Source: Abelmoschus esculentus | Lineage: Eukaryota; Streptophyta; Magnoliopsida; Malvales; Malvaceae | NCBI GenBank assembly: GCA_035048815.1 | Contig: JAUCBN010000024.1 | Location: forward strand, 1,114,001 to 1,178,000 | Length of the DNA: 64,000 nucleotides | Direction: 5' to 3' | Shown: in pieces, positions 1-11,740 of the stretch | How the letters are laid out: each line of letters opens with the position of its first letter | Numbering within the stretch: the first letter of the stretch is position 1 | The notes under the pieces: generated by a model | The model's database searches: none | The model's input: only the letters and a program-made list of their open reading frames with translations | Told to the model about the DNA's origin: nothing | Program-made: the position numbers and the translations under genes

Positions 1-1404
1 AAAATTGAGAGATTCAACTTAAACTTATCTTTCTACTTGAGTCGAAATTATAATTCAAGATAATTTTTTTATTTTAAATTGAATATAAAATATAATTCTT
101 TTAAATCGAGTTTTATTTATCTCTAGATTAACTTTGGGTGGACCTTAATTTTCCTTGTTTCCAGCTCAATCATCATTGTCATTCCGGAACAACAGAGTTG
201 CAGAGTCTAGGGTTTGTCGTTTTCATGGTGGTTGTCCCTAGGGTTTCCTCTCGGGAAACCTACGCCGTTAAACTATGAAGGGAATGCATGCGGCTGGAGC
301 TTACGTGTAAACAAGAGTAGACATTTTAGATCTTGATGTTGGGGATAAGGTAGATTTTGTTTCTGACTGTATTAATCTAAGGATCATGTTCTGAAAAAAA
401 TGATGACCTACACAAATCTTGGGGACAAGATGCATGCTCAATGTCTTAAATTGCATGGATTTTATACGTGCAAATCCAGCCTATGTACTAAGACAAATTG
501 TATAGACAAATTATCTCAAGAATTAAAAAAAAAATCAATTTAGTAATAAACTATATTTAAAATTATGGAAAAAAGTTTGTAATAATTTCATAAAAAAAAT
601 TATTTAGCCCAATAATTACGTCAAACCAGCTTAGATTATGTCTTAAAAATCAATTAAACATGTTCTATTTACCTTTTAATTTTCAGTCCAATAGAAAACA
701 AACAATTGTTATGACGGCTAGGGCACATGGATAATCCTTTCAACACATGACAAATATACTTAATTAATTGATTATCCATTAAACTATGCTAACAATTTGT
801 ATAAAGGTGAACACATGTTCTTTTTTGCACGTGCCACGTTATCATTATAATAACATAACATGTAATATTAATTAAAAATTATTGTATATATTATGTACTC
901 TTTTAATTATATTAAAATAAAACGATTTTAATTTCGGATTTAAAATTTAGCTTATGATGTTTAAAACTTACATTTCAGTATTTTAGGGATAAAAGAATAA
1001 TTTAATTTTTATAATATACCGATAAATAATCTTATTAATTAAATATTTTGGGGGCATGGTTAAATATTTATTCCTTGATTTATAGTATTAATACTCAAAC
1101 TATTATTGTTGTCTAAATATACCTTGAAAAGTTATCAATAAGACCAAAAAATGTGACCGTTCTTGTTGGACATAATAATTTACTTCAAATAGATCGAATT
1201 TAATAAAAAAATAATGTTATAATCTTTTTTTAGATAAAAAAAGCTTTATATAAAATTTAACTATCATGGAACATGTTTTATTATCATTTCAAAGCATTTC
1301 ACAACATAAACATAGTAAAACATCTACTTTGTCTACCATAACACAACTACTTCTCCCACTTCAGCCTATACATCAAACTTGACCAACAAAACGGTGCACT
1401 GTAA
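1..1404. other. AT-rich intergenic DNA with a small telo-box island
   Basis: No convincing gene. Positions about 160-320 are less AT-rich and contain two telo-box-like tagggttt motifs, followed by an 11-codon ATG frame at about 277-310. This could be a leftover 5' exon or leader, but no product is recognisable. The rest to 1404 is AT-rich and includes the 3' flank of the cysteine protease gene. Confidence 0.5.
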
Positions 1405-2729
1405 TTAGAGTTCATCCTTGGAGATTTGGGAAGCATTCCTAACGTTGTTGGAATGCAACTTGACAGGGTAAGAGGCTTCCATGGTTAAACCACAAAGGCC
1501 TTCTCGAGCATCCACGTCTCGTTGCATCCTTATGTAACCCTTCTCGCCCCAATCCTCGCCCCAAGAGTTCTTCACAATCCAATACCTTGTACCATCGTGG
1601 GTCGAACCGTAGCCGACAACTGCAACTCCGTGGTTCAGCTCAGTGCCACAGTCGCCGGTGAAAACACCCTGACAAGAATGTTAAAATGGATATAATTGGT
1701 ATAATGCGGACGAAAACTATTAGTCAACTAAGATAATTTGAATCACCTCGGAGTAGAACTGGAAATCCTTGCCACCAGCATCTATGGCAATGGACACAGG
1801 TTGTTTGGCAACAGCTTTCATCAGAGCTTTCTCATCCTTTTCCGGTACCATTTCATAGCCATCAATGATCACCACAGGAGAATTCATCTGAAAAATCATC
1901 AGTCAGACATATTCAATTCATCATTACATATACATACATATATAAACAGTATGAAGAGTTTTCTTTTGTTACCCTGGACGAGTCACAGGACTCATCTTTG
2001 GCCTCGTATGGGTAGTTTTTCTCTGTAGTTAGTCCATCAGTTTGCCTGATGAACTCGAATGCTTGTTCCATCAATCCTCCATCACACCCTTGGTTCTCCT
2101 TATCACAATCAACTAGCTCTTGTTCAGACAAGTTAACAAGCTCACCCGTTTTGATTTTGTTTACACCCTCGACTGCAACGACGGTTGAAAATGCCCAACA
2201 GCTTCCTGCGACATTAGTAACCTTGAGTTACATCAGTTTCAGTTCAATATGTGATTTGTGTTTGATTTGTAAATTGACTGTCCTTACCACATTTGCCTTG
2301 GTCCTTGATACCAGTAACAGCTCCTTTCTTCCTCCAATCAATGGAATGGGGAAGGCTATCGACTTTTCCGTGCCGGAAATCAGTCGTTCGCCTCGGGCCG
2401 TGTAACATCCGGTAATGGCTAATCTTCGAGCTCCTTGTGGTCATGAACTCATAGTTTGTCATGTCTGCAAACTTGTTCAGTTCCAACTTATAAGGCCTAT
2501 CCATCTGGTTCACATTGTGTATGTGTTTCAGATTCTCCTTGAACACATTAAAACGCTTTTTCTTCTCCTTCATGTCACGGGAGACCGTATGGTGGCTCCT
2601 CCATCTCTCGTACAAATCCCACAGGCTCTCCTCCGATGCCAAATCGCTCTCGTGGTAATCGAAGCTCCCGGCGAACCGGAAAGCCAGAGCCAACGAGAAC
2701 AGAACCAAGATTACCTTCCACATATCCAT
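1405..2729 (-). CDS. CEP1: KDEL-tailed papain-type cysteine endopeptidase (CEP1/vignain type)
   Basis: Secretory cysteine protease of the plant KDEL-tailed group. These are stored in ER-derived bodies and released during programmed cell death and seed reserve breakdown (known for the family). Four exons: 2729-2288, 2205-1973, 1887-1747 and 1668-1405. They join in frame to 1080 nt (359 aa), the usual family length. Seen: an N-terminal hydrophobic signal (about residues 4-20); a complete ERFNIN prodomain motif (E55, R59, F63, N66, I70, N74); oxyanion Gln144; catalytic Cys150 in GSCWAF; His285 in LNHG; Asn306 in NSWG; and the C-terminal KDEL directly before the stop. The mature enzyme probably begins near LPHSIDWR (about 126). 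All introns are GT-AG. The enzyme looks intact. The symbol marks closest family type, not proven orthology. Confidence 0.93.
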
Positions 2730-3959
2730 GTCCTAGATGCATAATTGATTACCCAAGCGTGGCCTCTTATGGTGATGAAGGTAGGGTGTTGGCATCTTAA
2801 CTTTACAAAGCTTTAAGCACAAACTAAGGCAAAAAGTGTGCACAGATTTTGAAGAAAAACAGCTTTTCACTTGTTTTGCTAGGCGATTTTGTTACACTAA
2901 ATACACACAATTGACATGCTAACCCACGATGCCTTTGTTTTAACTTGTTCGTATCAGACAAGCTGATTATAGAGTTGGAGTTTGCCGGGCGATTCAGATC
3001 ATGATTTCTTGCAAGTCCCGGAGAAAACACGGCTGAAAATCAGCCATATCATTACTTCCAAAGGTCTGAAATTTGTACACGTTGCATATACACATGATAC
3101 TCGTATGAACATTCGGATAGTAGTGAAGGGAAGAAAAAGAATTTGGTATTATGCATGGAATTTTGTGTTGATTCAGGTACGGACCTAAAACTTCATATAA
3201 AGAGTTTAAAATACAAAAAATTATATTAAACACATAAATGCCGTAAGATTATAAAAGTTTAGGGGTACAGGATTAGATTAACAATAGAAAATACAAAGAA
3301 AAAATATATAAAATATAAGAGAATTTAAAATTTTTAGGGGGTGTGACTGCACCCAACACCCCTGAAGTTCATCCCTACCTGCATTTAAAAAACTTATAAA
3401 TAAAACGAAGTGTTAGGTTATTTAACTAAGTTTAGTGATTTTAAATTCTAGTGTTGTGAACACAGAAAATTGGATTGAAAGAGTAACATTTATAATAAGA
3501 TCTTGTATCAACGAACAATGACAAATTTACAAAATATTTTTAGGATGAACGCATAATATATAAATCTTGCGGTGATACAACTAAAATTCATGTTCTAATG
3601 TGTATATAATCAGTAAAAATAAATAACAAACCGAAAAAATTAGCAGTTAAACTCGTACAAAATTAACAAGGAATTGCATTCAAGCTGATTCGTATTCAAA
3701 GTAAAATAAAAATGGATTACACAAAGATGGGTTCAAAATAAATGGACTGATCACATAATTTGCAGCCCAGAATATAACTATCAAGTGTATATACTTCTGG
3801 CTGGATTTAGATGATCTTAGTTGGGCTAAATACAGATAAGCTAGAATACTTCTGGTATCTCTAATACTTCGAATTTAGATCACTTAAAAAATAATATTAC
3901 TTTTTAATATTAAGATTATTTAATGATTTTATATTATAATTCCTAGAAGTGGTTAAAGC
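2730..3959. other. Intergenic DNA upstream of the cysteine protease
   Basis: No gene seen. It should contain the protease promoter (reading leftwards). A short patch at about 3335-3380, rich in runs of G and C with CACCC/GGGGG words, resembles the worn end of an inverted-repeat transposon, but its partner end was not found. Confidence 0.4.
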
Positions 3960-4442
3960 TAGAGAAGATAACGAGTTGAGCCGAACCTGAACTTGGCTCG
4001 GCTCGAAAACATATATACCCGGGTTTGACTCGAGGTTCGCTGAGTTCGAAATTTTAGGCTTGATTCGAATTGGGCTTAAAACTTTTGAGGCTCAACTCGG
4101 TTTACCTTAAAATAGATAATTTTCTATATTATTCTGTTTTATTATTTATTTATTTGTAGTTTTGTAAATTTGTTTTAATTTATAATATTATATTTATTTT
4201 ATTTATTTTAGTGGATTTACTCTTAATTATTTTATTATTAATTTTTGTTAAACAAATTATTTTTAATGTGTATATAAATATATATGTATGTTTATATATA
4301 ATTATTCCGAGTTTGTTCACGAGCTTTTCGAGCCGAGTCGGTTCGACTCGTTTAAATCCTAAACCAAATTTAAACCCAAATCGAACTTTGACCGAACCGA
4401 GTTCGAATAACTCGCAAGCCGGCCAACTCATTATCACCCCTA
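3960..4442. mobile_element. hAT-type MITE
   Basis: A 483-bp element with imperfect terminal inverted repeats: left TAGAGAAGATAACGAG, right end read in reverse TAGGGGTGATAATGAG. It is flanked by 8-bp near-identical target duplications, gttaaagc (3952-3959) and gttaaaac (4443-4450). The interior is rich in CGAGCCGAG/CTCGGCTC words, giving strong self-complementarity. An 8-bp duplication and TAGGGGTG-type ends are hallmarks of hAT MITEs. The element at 49521-49992 belongs to the same family. No transposase is encoded. Confidence 0.75.
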
Positions 4443-4693
4443 GTTAAAACTGAAAAAATAGATAATATTAATGAATCGGAAGAGTGATTATTTATACCAC
4501 GTAAAGCCGTGTTAATTCCGTGCGTTGACTGGGAGAACCTTTATGCCTTTGAATTCCAAGTTGGTTGGTTGCTTGTGTTAGCTCCGACACATCCACTTGA
4601 GCTGAACTTCTGTACACATAATTTAGTCAACGGTCTGGTTTGAACGTTTGAAAGTCAACCAAGAACCAAAATTCACAACTCAAAAGTCAACTT

Positions 4694-4704
4694 TTCTATA
4701 TAAT
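4694..4704 (+). promoter_or_regulatory. TATA box of the WD40 gene
   Basis: The sequence ctatataatat lies about 90 bp before the ATG at 4791, a normal distance for a plant core promoter with a short leader. Confidence 0.55.
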
Positions 4705-4790
4705 ATCCAGTATCCACAGCCAAGCTTTCTGCTTCACTAGTCTCTTTGGAAACAAAATTATCTTTGCTTTTTCAGCAAAAAGAGACAGAC

Positions 4791-6103
4791 ATGAAGGTTC
4801 GATCATGGCTACCCACCAGCCACAACTCTGATATTTCATTCCCCAAAAGCCCCTCACACTCACCGGACCTGTATCCGGCGATCGACGGAGCGCTGCTGTA
4901 TCATCTTCTGGCTCTTCAAGCGACTCCACCGGCCTCCACAGCAACCTCTCCCTCCAAACTCATCCATCAATCCCTTCGTTGCAGAATCTTTTCGCGGAGA
5001 GTTTAGACATCTCCGTCTCTAATATCAGCGTTACTTCGATTAAACCCCGGCCGGATCAACCGATCACATGCATTGCGGTTCACGGTAACTTCTTGTATGC
5101 TGCTTCTAACGACGAAATCAACGTCTACGATCGAGAGACGTCCACTCTTCTTGATGTGTACAAAAACCAGGGTTCATCGTCCTCTGGTTCCGTCAAGTCT
5201 GTTGCATTCTGTGACGGAAAAATCTTCACGGCTCACCAGGACTGCAAGATTCGTGTCTGGCAAATGACAATGGCTAAGAAGCACAGGTTGATCACTGCGC
5301 TTCCTACCGTTAACGACCGTTTACGTCGTTTTATTCTCCCGAAGAACTACGTCAACGTGCGCCGTCACGTGAAACGGTTGTGGATCGAACATGCCGATGC
5401 CGTTACTGGATTGGCGGTTAATAAAGGTCTGATCTACTCCGTTTCTTGGGATAAAACTTTGAAGATATGGCGGGTTTCTGATCTCCGATGTTTACAGTCC
5501 ATTAAAGCACATGACGATGTCATTAACGCCGTCATCGTCTCCGTTGACGGCACCGTTTACACAGGCTCCGCCGACAGGCGAATCCGAGTGTGGACGAAAC
5601 CGACAGGTGAGAAGCGGTACTCATTGTCGGCGACTCTAGAGAGGCATAAATCAGCGGTGAACGCGTTGGCTTTGAACGCCGATGGATCGGTGCTATTCTG
5701 CGGAGCGTGTGATCGTTCGATACTGGTTTGGGAGAGGGAGGATAGCGCCAATTACATGGCGGTGACGGGGGCGTTGAGAGGGCATGAGAAGGCGATACTG
5801 TGCCTGATCAACACCGTCTCTGATTTTCTCGTGAGTGGATCCGCTGATCAGACGGTTAGGATTTGGCAACGCGGAGTGGAAGGGAAATATTTCTGTTTGA
5901 CGGTTTTGGAAGGACACCTGAAGCCGGTGAAGTCGTTGACGGCGGTTAAGGATGACGAACGGAGTCACGTCGTTTCGATTATTAGTGGGAGCCTTGATGG
6001 AGAGATTAGAACGTGGAAGGTCTTGCTTTCGAAACTGGCTAATACATCGTCGACGACTGATACTTTAGGACGGAGCCTCGACGTCGGCAGTGACGGATTG
6101 TGA
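4791..6103 (+). CDS. JINGUBANG-like WD40 repeat protein, N-terminus frame-shifted
   Basis: Intronless WD40 gene of the JINGUBANG type; members regulate pollen germination and tube growth (known for the family). The main frame runs to the stop at 6101-6103. It holds about seven WD repeats, recognisable by units such as VSWDKTLKIWR, TGSADRRIRVW and VSGSADQTVRIW. Oddity: the family-like start MKVRSWLPTSHNSDISFP is at 4791 in another frame. That frame stays open through PDLYPAIDG (about 4867-4893), while the conserved Ser-rich stretch (SSSGSSSDSTGLHSNLSLQ) and all repeats lie one frame back. The main frame has a TGA at 4829 and no ATG until well inside the first repeats. A single lost base at about 4860-4895 would explain this. 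It may be an assembly error, a recent disabling mutation, or use of a non-AUG start. Confidence 0.8.
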
Positions 6104-6235
6104 AATCTTATTGAGAATGGATACAAATCAAAATATTTTTAAGATTAAACACAATCTATAAATTTTATAGTCAAATGGGTTTAGATTACAGTTTTACGTT
6201 TTTTTAAAATTAAACCTGTTGTTAAATTTCAAGTT

Positions 6236-6307
6236 GCCCTTATAGCTCAGTGGTAGAGCGTCAGTCTTGTAAACTGAAGGTCCGTTGTTCGATCCTGCGT
6301 GAGGGCA
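6236..6307 (+). tRNA. tRNA-Thr (anticodon TGT)
   Basis: A 72-nt cloverleaf. The acceptor is GCCCTTA paired with TGAGGGC plus discriminator A. The D arm is GCTC/GAGC around AGTGGTA. The anticodon stem TCAGT/ACTGA encloses loop CTTGTAA, with TGT at positions 34-36. The T loop is TTCGATC. No intron is present and no CCA is encoded, as expected for a nuclear gene. The T stem CGTTG/CTGCG has one T-T mismatch. A T-rich stretch follows at about 6315, suitable as a Pol III terminator. Confidence 0.92.
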
Positions 6308-6365
6308 GATGATTCATTTTTCAATCTATTTTGCATTTTGCCTCAAGAGCCCAGAACATTCTAGT

Positions 6366-6470
6366 TGTAGGCCCATCATGCGATCCGTTACCCAAATTCA
6401 AGCTTAATGGCTTTTTGGTCTTTTTATCAAATTAGGGTTTCCATTTTCTCAACCATCACTATAAAAGTCC
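6366..6470 (+). promoter_or_regulatory. Site II / telo-box / TATA promoter without a recognised gene
   Basis: In order: ggcccat (6370-6376, site II-like), tagggttt telo-box (6433-6440) and ctataaaag TATA (6459-6467). This trio is typical of plant promoters for ribosomal, snoRNA and translation-related genes. Downstream (6490-6930) there are short frames: an ATG at 6570 starts a frame of about 45 codons rich in Arg/Lys, and a possible exon lies between acceptor ctcacag and donor gtatat at about 6884-6907. I cannot assign a product. Confidence 0.45.
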
Positions 6471-7946
6471 ACCCAATGTGATTCATACTACATCACATCG
6501 CTGCCCAGAAACGCTATCTCCGCTATAATCAATCGCTTTTGATAGGCTTTTCGTTCTTAAGTTTCTGTTATGAGTTGTCAGAATCATGAACGGTGCCGTC
6601 AACGAAAGCGTAAATCAACTTCAATTTCATCGTTGCACGTTTTCACTGCAAATTGTTGCTTGTATTCTATTGGTTCTGCCATTTTTTTAAGTTCAATACT
6701 CATCAGATCTGCTTTTCAAATCTGTTTTTTCAGTCTAATTTTCTAATCTTTTCCGTGTGTTTAAGTTGCTTCCTACTGGTGAACGCACTCAAAATTAACA
6801 GTGAGCGCTGTTCATGTTTCCGAAGCATAAATTAATTCAATTTAGCCAGTTTTAAACAGCGCTGTGCGGTTATGTTCTCACAGGCATTGCGCTACCTGTC
6901 TCCTGGTATATTTTTCAACAACAATTTATTCTGTATTTGTTCATATTATTTCCTTTTTTTGTTTTTATTCGATTAAGCTTGTGTTTGTGTTTCCCGGTCG
7001 GATTTTATTTATTGATCTTTTGATTCATCATGTAAATCTGTACTCAAAAAATATTTCTCCATCCCTCAATCTTAGTCCCTTACCAGCCACTTTCCTCGTG
7101 TGCTATGATCATTCTAATAACCTAGAATGCCTGTTGATCAATGGACTAATTCGGAATCCTCTGACAAGTTTTTTGGGTTTAATCAAGTTCAAATTTGTTG
7201 ATGCCGAGGGGCAAAGTCACAAGATTTGGTTGACACATTCCAATATCGACCCGAATATAATGATCAAATTTGACTTAAAATTCAAATTAAACCGAATTGA
7301 GTTGATTTTTAATTGAACTCATATAGACTATCCAATTTTTAATCGAATATAATGAATCTAAATTGATTTTTATATAAATTGGATGACCCAAAATGACCGA
7401 AAGATGTTAAAAAAGGAAGAATATATTGATGTAAACTATTGTTTAATTTATTAAAATGTCAAATATACCAACTTTATAAAGTTATATATGAGTAAAAATT
7501 GATCTGGCTTGAATAAAAATATTAATAGACTCAACAAGTAACTGAACTGATGTAATCCAACTTATACCTGACTTGAATCACTATTGACTAAAACTAAAAT
7601 CTAATTGGATAATTCTATCCTATGTGATTTTCTAAAACAATGTAATAATATCGAATAACTTTATGGTTCAATTAATATGAAAATTACAACAAATAATCCA
7701 TTAAAAAGATTAATTAATTACTAACTATTATTTATTGAAACCCAATTTACCATTAAAAAACACAGTGTAAATAATTGCCTTTATTGGTCAAATCAACTAG
7801 ATTTCGTATGACCACCACCATAATTTCTTTTCAATTTCTATACATTTGGATATAAATAAATCTAAAACCAAATGCTTCATATCAAACAATTCCTTCCCAT
7901 TGATCAACAGGCAAAATATAACAATTCACTGAAAATGAATACTTTT
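6471..7946. other. Transcribed-looking leader, then AT-rich intergenic DNA
   Basis: No supportable coding gene. 6471-6930 may be leader or exons driven by the promoter just upstream. From about 7190 the DNA has GACCCGAAT/TTGACTTAAAATTC-type words common in degenerate plant transposon copies, then ordinary AT-rich DNA to the 3' end of the glycosidase gene. Confidence 0.35.
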
Positions 7947-10001
7947 TTATATGGAGTCGATCAAAAGGTTCGGGATTAACCCCTGTCCAGGCAAGTACTG
8001 CAACAACGACCGTTCCTCACTCGTGCTGCTCCGGGTGCTGTCCACAAGCTTGAACCACTGGCTCGAAGGGTCGCAACTGTTGTCTTTACTTAGGCATTTG
8101 CAGCTGTTTGTGATGATGGTGTTGTCGGATGCTATATCGAGGCAGATGGACTTGCCATCTCCGAGCTTAGCTGAGAGATGCATCTTGGAATCGGATATCA
8201 TGTCCCATTTCGAATTCGAGTCAGTACAGAAGATACCAAGTTTCGTTAATGTCCCGGATCCGTCGGCTTGTAAGCAGAAGTATGTTCCTTTTACTACTAA
8301 TGTCTTCTGGGGTGTGTAACTCCAAGCCTCGGAGTCGGTACAGGGACCTAACCGTAAAGGGTCGAAGAATGATTTTCTTGTGATACAAAGCCCTGTTAGA
8401 GGATGGAAGATCACTTTGTGTAGTTTGGATTCTGATAGGCCTGGACCTGCATAGTCACCGTGGAATAACAGAAGATGTTCATCAAGTGTTCGATCGATAT
8501 CGATCTTCGATGAAAAGAGATTGGAACATGTCAACTTACCCCGAAAAGGAGGCTGCAGAGCTGAAATTCTTTGTAGGAAACTCGAATTCCTGATTTCGCA
8601 CCAGTTATAATCCATGATTCCGTAGTATTCGTTTAACCCGATGACACCTTCTCTAAGATAATAGCTCCCAACCAGTGTCCACAATGACCAATCCAGATCA
8701 AGTTCAGCTGCCACACCCAAGAAACAGTTCAAATACCTATTGTCATTCACATTGGTTCCTCGTTCGTCGATTCCGAACTCGCTAATGAACAACGGGTATC
8801 CTTGATCAACCAAGTATCCTGATGTCCTTACCATGTCTCTTGCCACTCTGCCACAAACTTGGTTCGGGTTGCCGGTCACCCATGCCTGTCCATCCGAGAA
8901 TCCATACCAATGCGCCTCGAACACTAGTTTCCCACTAAATGTAAGATTTACCGGTCGGTTTCGGATGAACGACAAGTCCCTGTCGTAACTCAATCCAGAA
9001 AGTATAACTAAAACATCCGGGTTTGCCGAGTGCACTGCCTCAGCCCCTTTCTGCATGTACTTATACCAATCGTTTAAGTTTTGTTTCGGCCCTCTGAGTT
9101 CGTTCCTCAAGCTCATGCCGACCACATTGGTGACACCATTGAATAAGGTGGCCATCCGAGTCAGTCCGGTGATCCATAGATCCGGGTTGAAGTACTTGTC
9201 GCCGAAGAAACCATTGCCATCGAAATTACTACAGCACCAACCGGGATTACTTATGTGATTGTCAAGTATGACCATCACATTGTTTTCCCCTAAGCTTGAC
9301 ACCACTGTCTGAAATATAAATACCAACAATTTCATTTCATTTCATTTTATTATATTATATTATTCTTATTTTATTTAAAGAAATTCCAAAATAATCATTA
9401 ACCATAAAATAATGCGAGGATAAAGGCTAACTGGCTACCTACCACGCATTACGAAACACGTATTGGATAAACCTTAATCAACCAATGCCGTAAAGTTTGA
9501 GACTTGTTTATTCAATGTTTAGTTGAGTGTGGGGTCTGAAAAGGGTTCACGTTTTCTTCTTTCCTAGGGAACCTATTCGGAGAAAACAAGGATTTGGAAA
9601 ATTTGTCATACCTGGTAAGCTTTGATGAGGGATACATCGATGATCGAAGGGTTGTTGGCTTGGATTCCGACGATGGATTCAAGTAGTCCGAGTCGCTGAA
9701 ACGATTGTCGAACGGTGAGAGATCCCAACGAGTCATTAGTGACCAGAAACAGCGGCCAAGTGAACCTAACACAGTTAAAACCCATGGACACAATCCGTTT
9801 AGCAATCGTCCCCATGGACTGCTTGCTGAGCCCTTCGGCAAGCACCGGTTCCAAGTGCGACACCCAATTCACACATGCCAGTTTCACACGCCGTCCTCCC
9901 TCGTCGACGATCCAACGTGAGTTCGTCGACAAAGGGAGGGACGTGACAATGGGAAAGAGTAGGAAGATGAGGAGAATGGAGGAGGGGATGAAGCTTCCCA
10001 T
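7947..10001 (-). CDS. Glycoside hydrolase family 5 protein with C-terminal beta-trefoil domain
   Basis: Secreted GH5 (cellulase-superfamily) enzyme, probably acting on a cell-wall or glycoconjugate beta-glycan; substrate unknown. Two exons: 10001-9612 and 9308-7947, 583 aa, phase-0 GT-AG intron. Seen: signal peptide (about 1-22, hydrophobic SILLIFLLFPIV); a TIM-barrel domain with the acid/base Glu200 in LRNE and nucleophile Glu307 in SEFG. From about residue 440 to the end is a Cys-containing module with repeats like GLCITRKS, FCLQADGSG and SICLDIAS, resembling a ricin-B/CBM13-type beta-trefoil carbohydrate-binding domain. Both catalytic acids are present and no break is seen. The family in plants is poorly characterised. 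Confidence 0.9.
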
Positions 10002-10066
10002 GGATTTGTCTTTTTTTTGCTTTTAACCTGAAAGAGAGGTTGCATTGAAGGGAGAACATACTGTCC

Positions 10067-10078
10067 TATTTATATAGT
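10067..10078 (-). promoter_or_regulatory. TATA box of the GH5 gene
   Basis: Reading on the minus strand, ctatataaatag lies about 70 bp before the ATG at 10001, a good core promoter distance. Confidence 0.6.
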
Positions 10079-10531
10079 TGTGTCCACATCATTGTCCATA
10101 ACAAAAGCAAAAGCAAAATCATAAATTCAACTTGGAAAAAATGAAGTTTATAAGTAATTATTTTTATATATTATTTTTTATTTACCTTTTTTGTATTTTC
10201 TATCTATTTATTCATTATATCCAAACTCCCAACATCTTAATTTAATGAGCAGAATATATGAATGCTACGAACATGGGGTTGGTTGAATCATTTTCGCACC
10301 CATTTATTATTTTATTAAAACGTTTGATTTTAATTGATTTAATTTTTGAACACGAGTACGTTGTTTTTATAAAAAATACAATAAAAAAATAATCTAGGGA
10401 GATTCAAAGAGTTACACAATATTCGAAATGTCTGTTTCCCACTTTAAACACGTGATTTTATATATAATAAAATACTCATTTTCTTATTTCATAATCTTTT
10501 TTTTCTTTTTTAAATATATACACATTTTCTT
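10079..10531. other. AT-rich intergenic DNA
   Basis: Upstream region of the GH5 gene. No gene or clear element is seen apart from the left target duplication of the retroposon at 10515-10531. Confidence 0.5.
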
Positions 10532-11052
10532 TTTTTTTTTAACAGATGCAGCTAATTTTATTAACAAGAAAATACTTAATATTACAGTAATGGCTTACAA
10601 TTAGCATTGTAAACTAAATATATAAAATGAATATTTTCTTAAAACTAGTCACTCTAGATCAGACAAGGACCATACATGGAAAAAGTTTAAAACTTCTTCA
10701 AAGATTTGATCGAAAAGATAGATACGAACAATTCTGATTGTATCAGTAAACGAACCATAAAAGGGGATTAATCTATGAAAAATCATTGAGAAACGCAGAT
10801 TAAAACTGAGCGTCGCGATAAACTATCCACGAGCGCAAATCGCGTATCCATATTCAATCTGAGGGTCCAAAGCAAGGAAGATCATCGTGATAACAAATCA
10901 GCGCCATCTTGATCAGTCGTGGCGTCGTCAGATCCAACCTTAAAAAACAAAACAAAAGGAAAAAACATACCAAACGACAGAAGAAACGTGTCAAACGACA
11001 AAAGAAACGTACCAAAAGGTAGAGTAGATCATGTCACAAGAGAAGAATTATT
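10532..11052 (-). mobile_element. Non-LTR retroposon (short LINE or SINE-like) with poly(A) and target duplication
   Basis: A 521-bp insertion with perfect 17-bp flanking duplications tatatacacattttctt at 10515-10531 and 11053-11069. Read on the minus strand it ends in ttaataaaattagctgcatc followed by tgtt and a run of about ten A, i.e. a reverse-transcribed poly(A) tail. This combination is diagnostic of target-primed reverse transcription. No long frame is kept. Its 3' end closely resembles that of the element at 15370-16030, so both probably used the same LINE family machinery or are truncated members of it. A processed gene copy is an alternative. Confidence 0.75.
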
Positions 11053-11740
11053 TATATACACATTTTCTTATTTGATAATCATCTCTCTTTCTTTACATAA
11101 TTGTAAGGATAAAATACATAGATCATCATTTAAGTATTTTCTCGTTCTTATTTTGATCATTTAACTTTTTAAATTTTTAATTTACATTTGAATTTCCAGA
11201 TTACTCCTGATTTAGTTGTTGTAAAATATTATATTATTATTTTGTATGTCATGTCGATTTTTATAATTATATAATATAAAAATAATTTATAATGAAAATA
11301 AAATTATATATTATTAAAATAAAATAATTTTCAAAACAATAAGTCACCAAAATAAGAATAAAAAATAATTAAGTGATGAATAATATAATTTACCCCAATT
11401 ATAAAGATTTTTGCGTTTCACTAATGCAAACATAATTATCCAATTTTTTTTCAAGATATTCATTTATTTAAAATTTAGTGTCTTATCGTACTAAACTAAA
11501 TAATATATTTTTTTTCCAAATTACTATTTAAACATGTGGACTGTCTCCAACATAAAGCAGCTTTCTTTCAAACTAGAAAGAGAGCATGTAAGTAACTAAT
11601 TACGCAAGACTATACAAAGCATGCACCGATGAGATGAGATGTTTTTTATTTCAAGGGTAATACCGGGACAATTTAAAGATTTTAGGGTTGCGTGTAATTT
11701 ATTAAAATATAGTTTTTAAAAATAACTGTTTTTTTCAGGA
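11053..11740. other. AT-rich intergenic DNA
   Basis: Nothing coding. Begins with the right-hand target duplication of the retroposon. Confidence 0.5.

Noticed and set aside
6864..7316. 150-codon plus-strand frame
   Set aside because: Composition is AT-driven, it lacks a start in good context and it runs into transposon-like DNA; only its promoter side is of interest.
7947..10001. Toxin reading of the ricin-B-like C-terminal domain
   Set aside because: The domain is a general sugar-binding fold attached to a GH5 enzyme; there is no toxin A-chain.
10919..11164. 81-codon plus-strand frame MASSDPTLKNK...
   Set aside because: It starts inside the minus-strand retroposon and crosses its boundary and target duplication; no family match.
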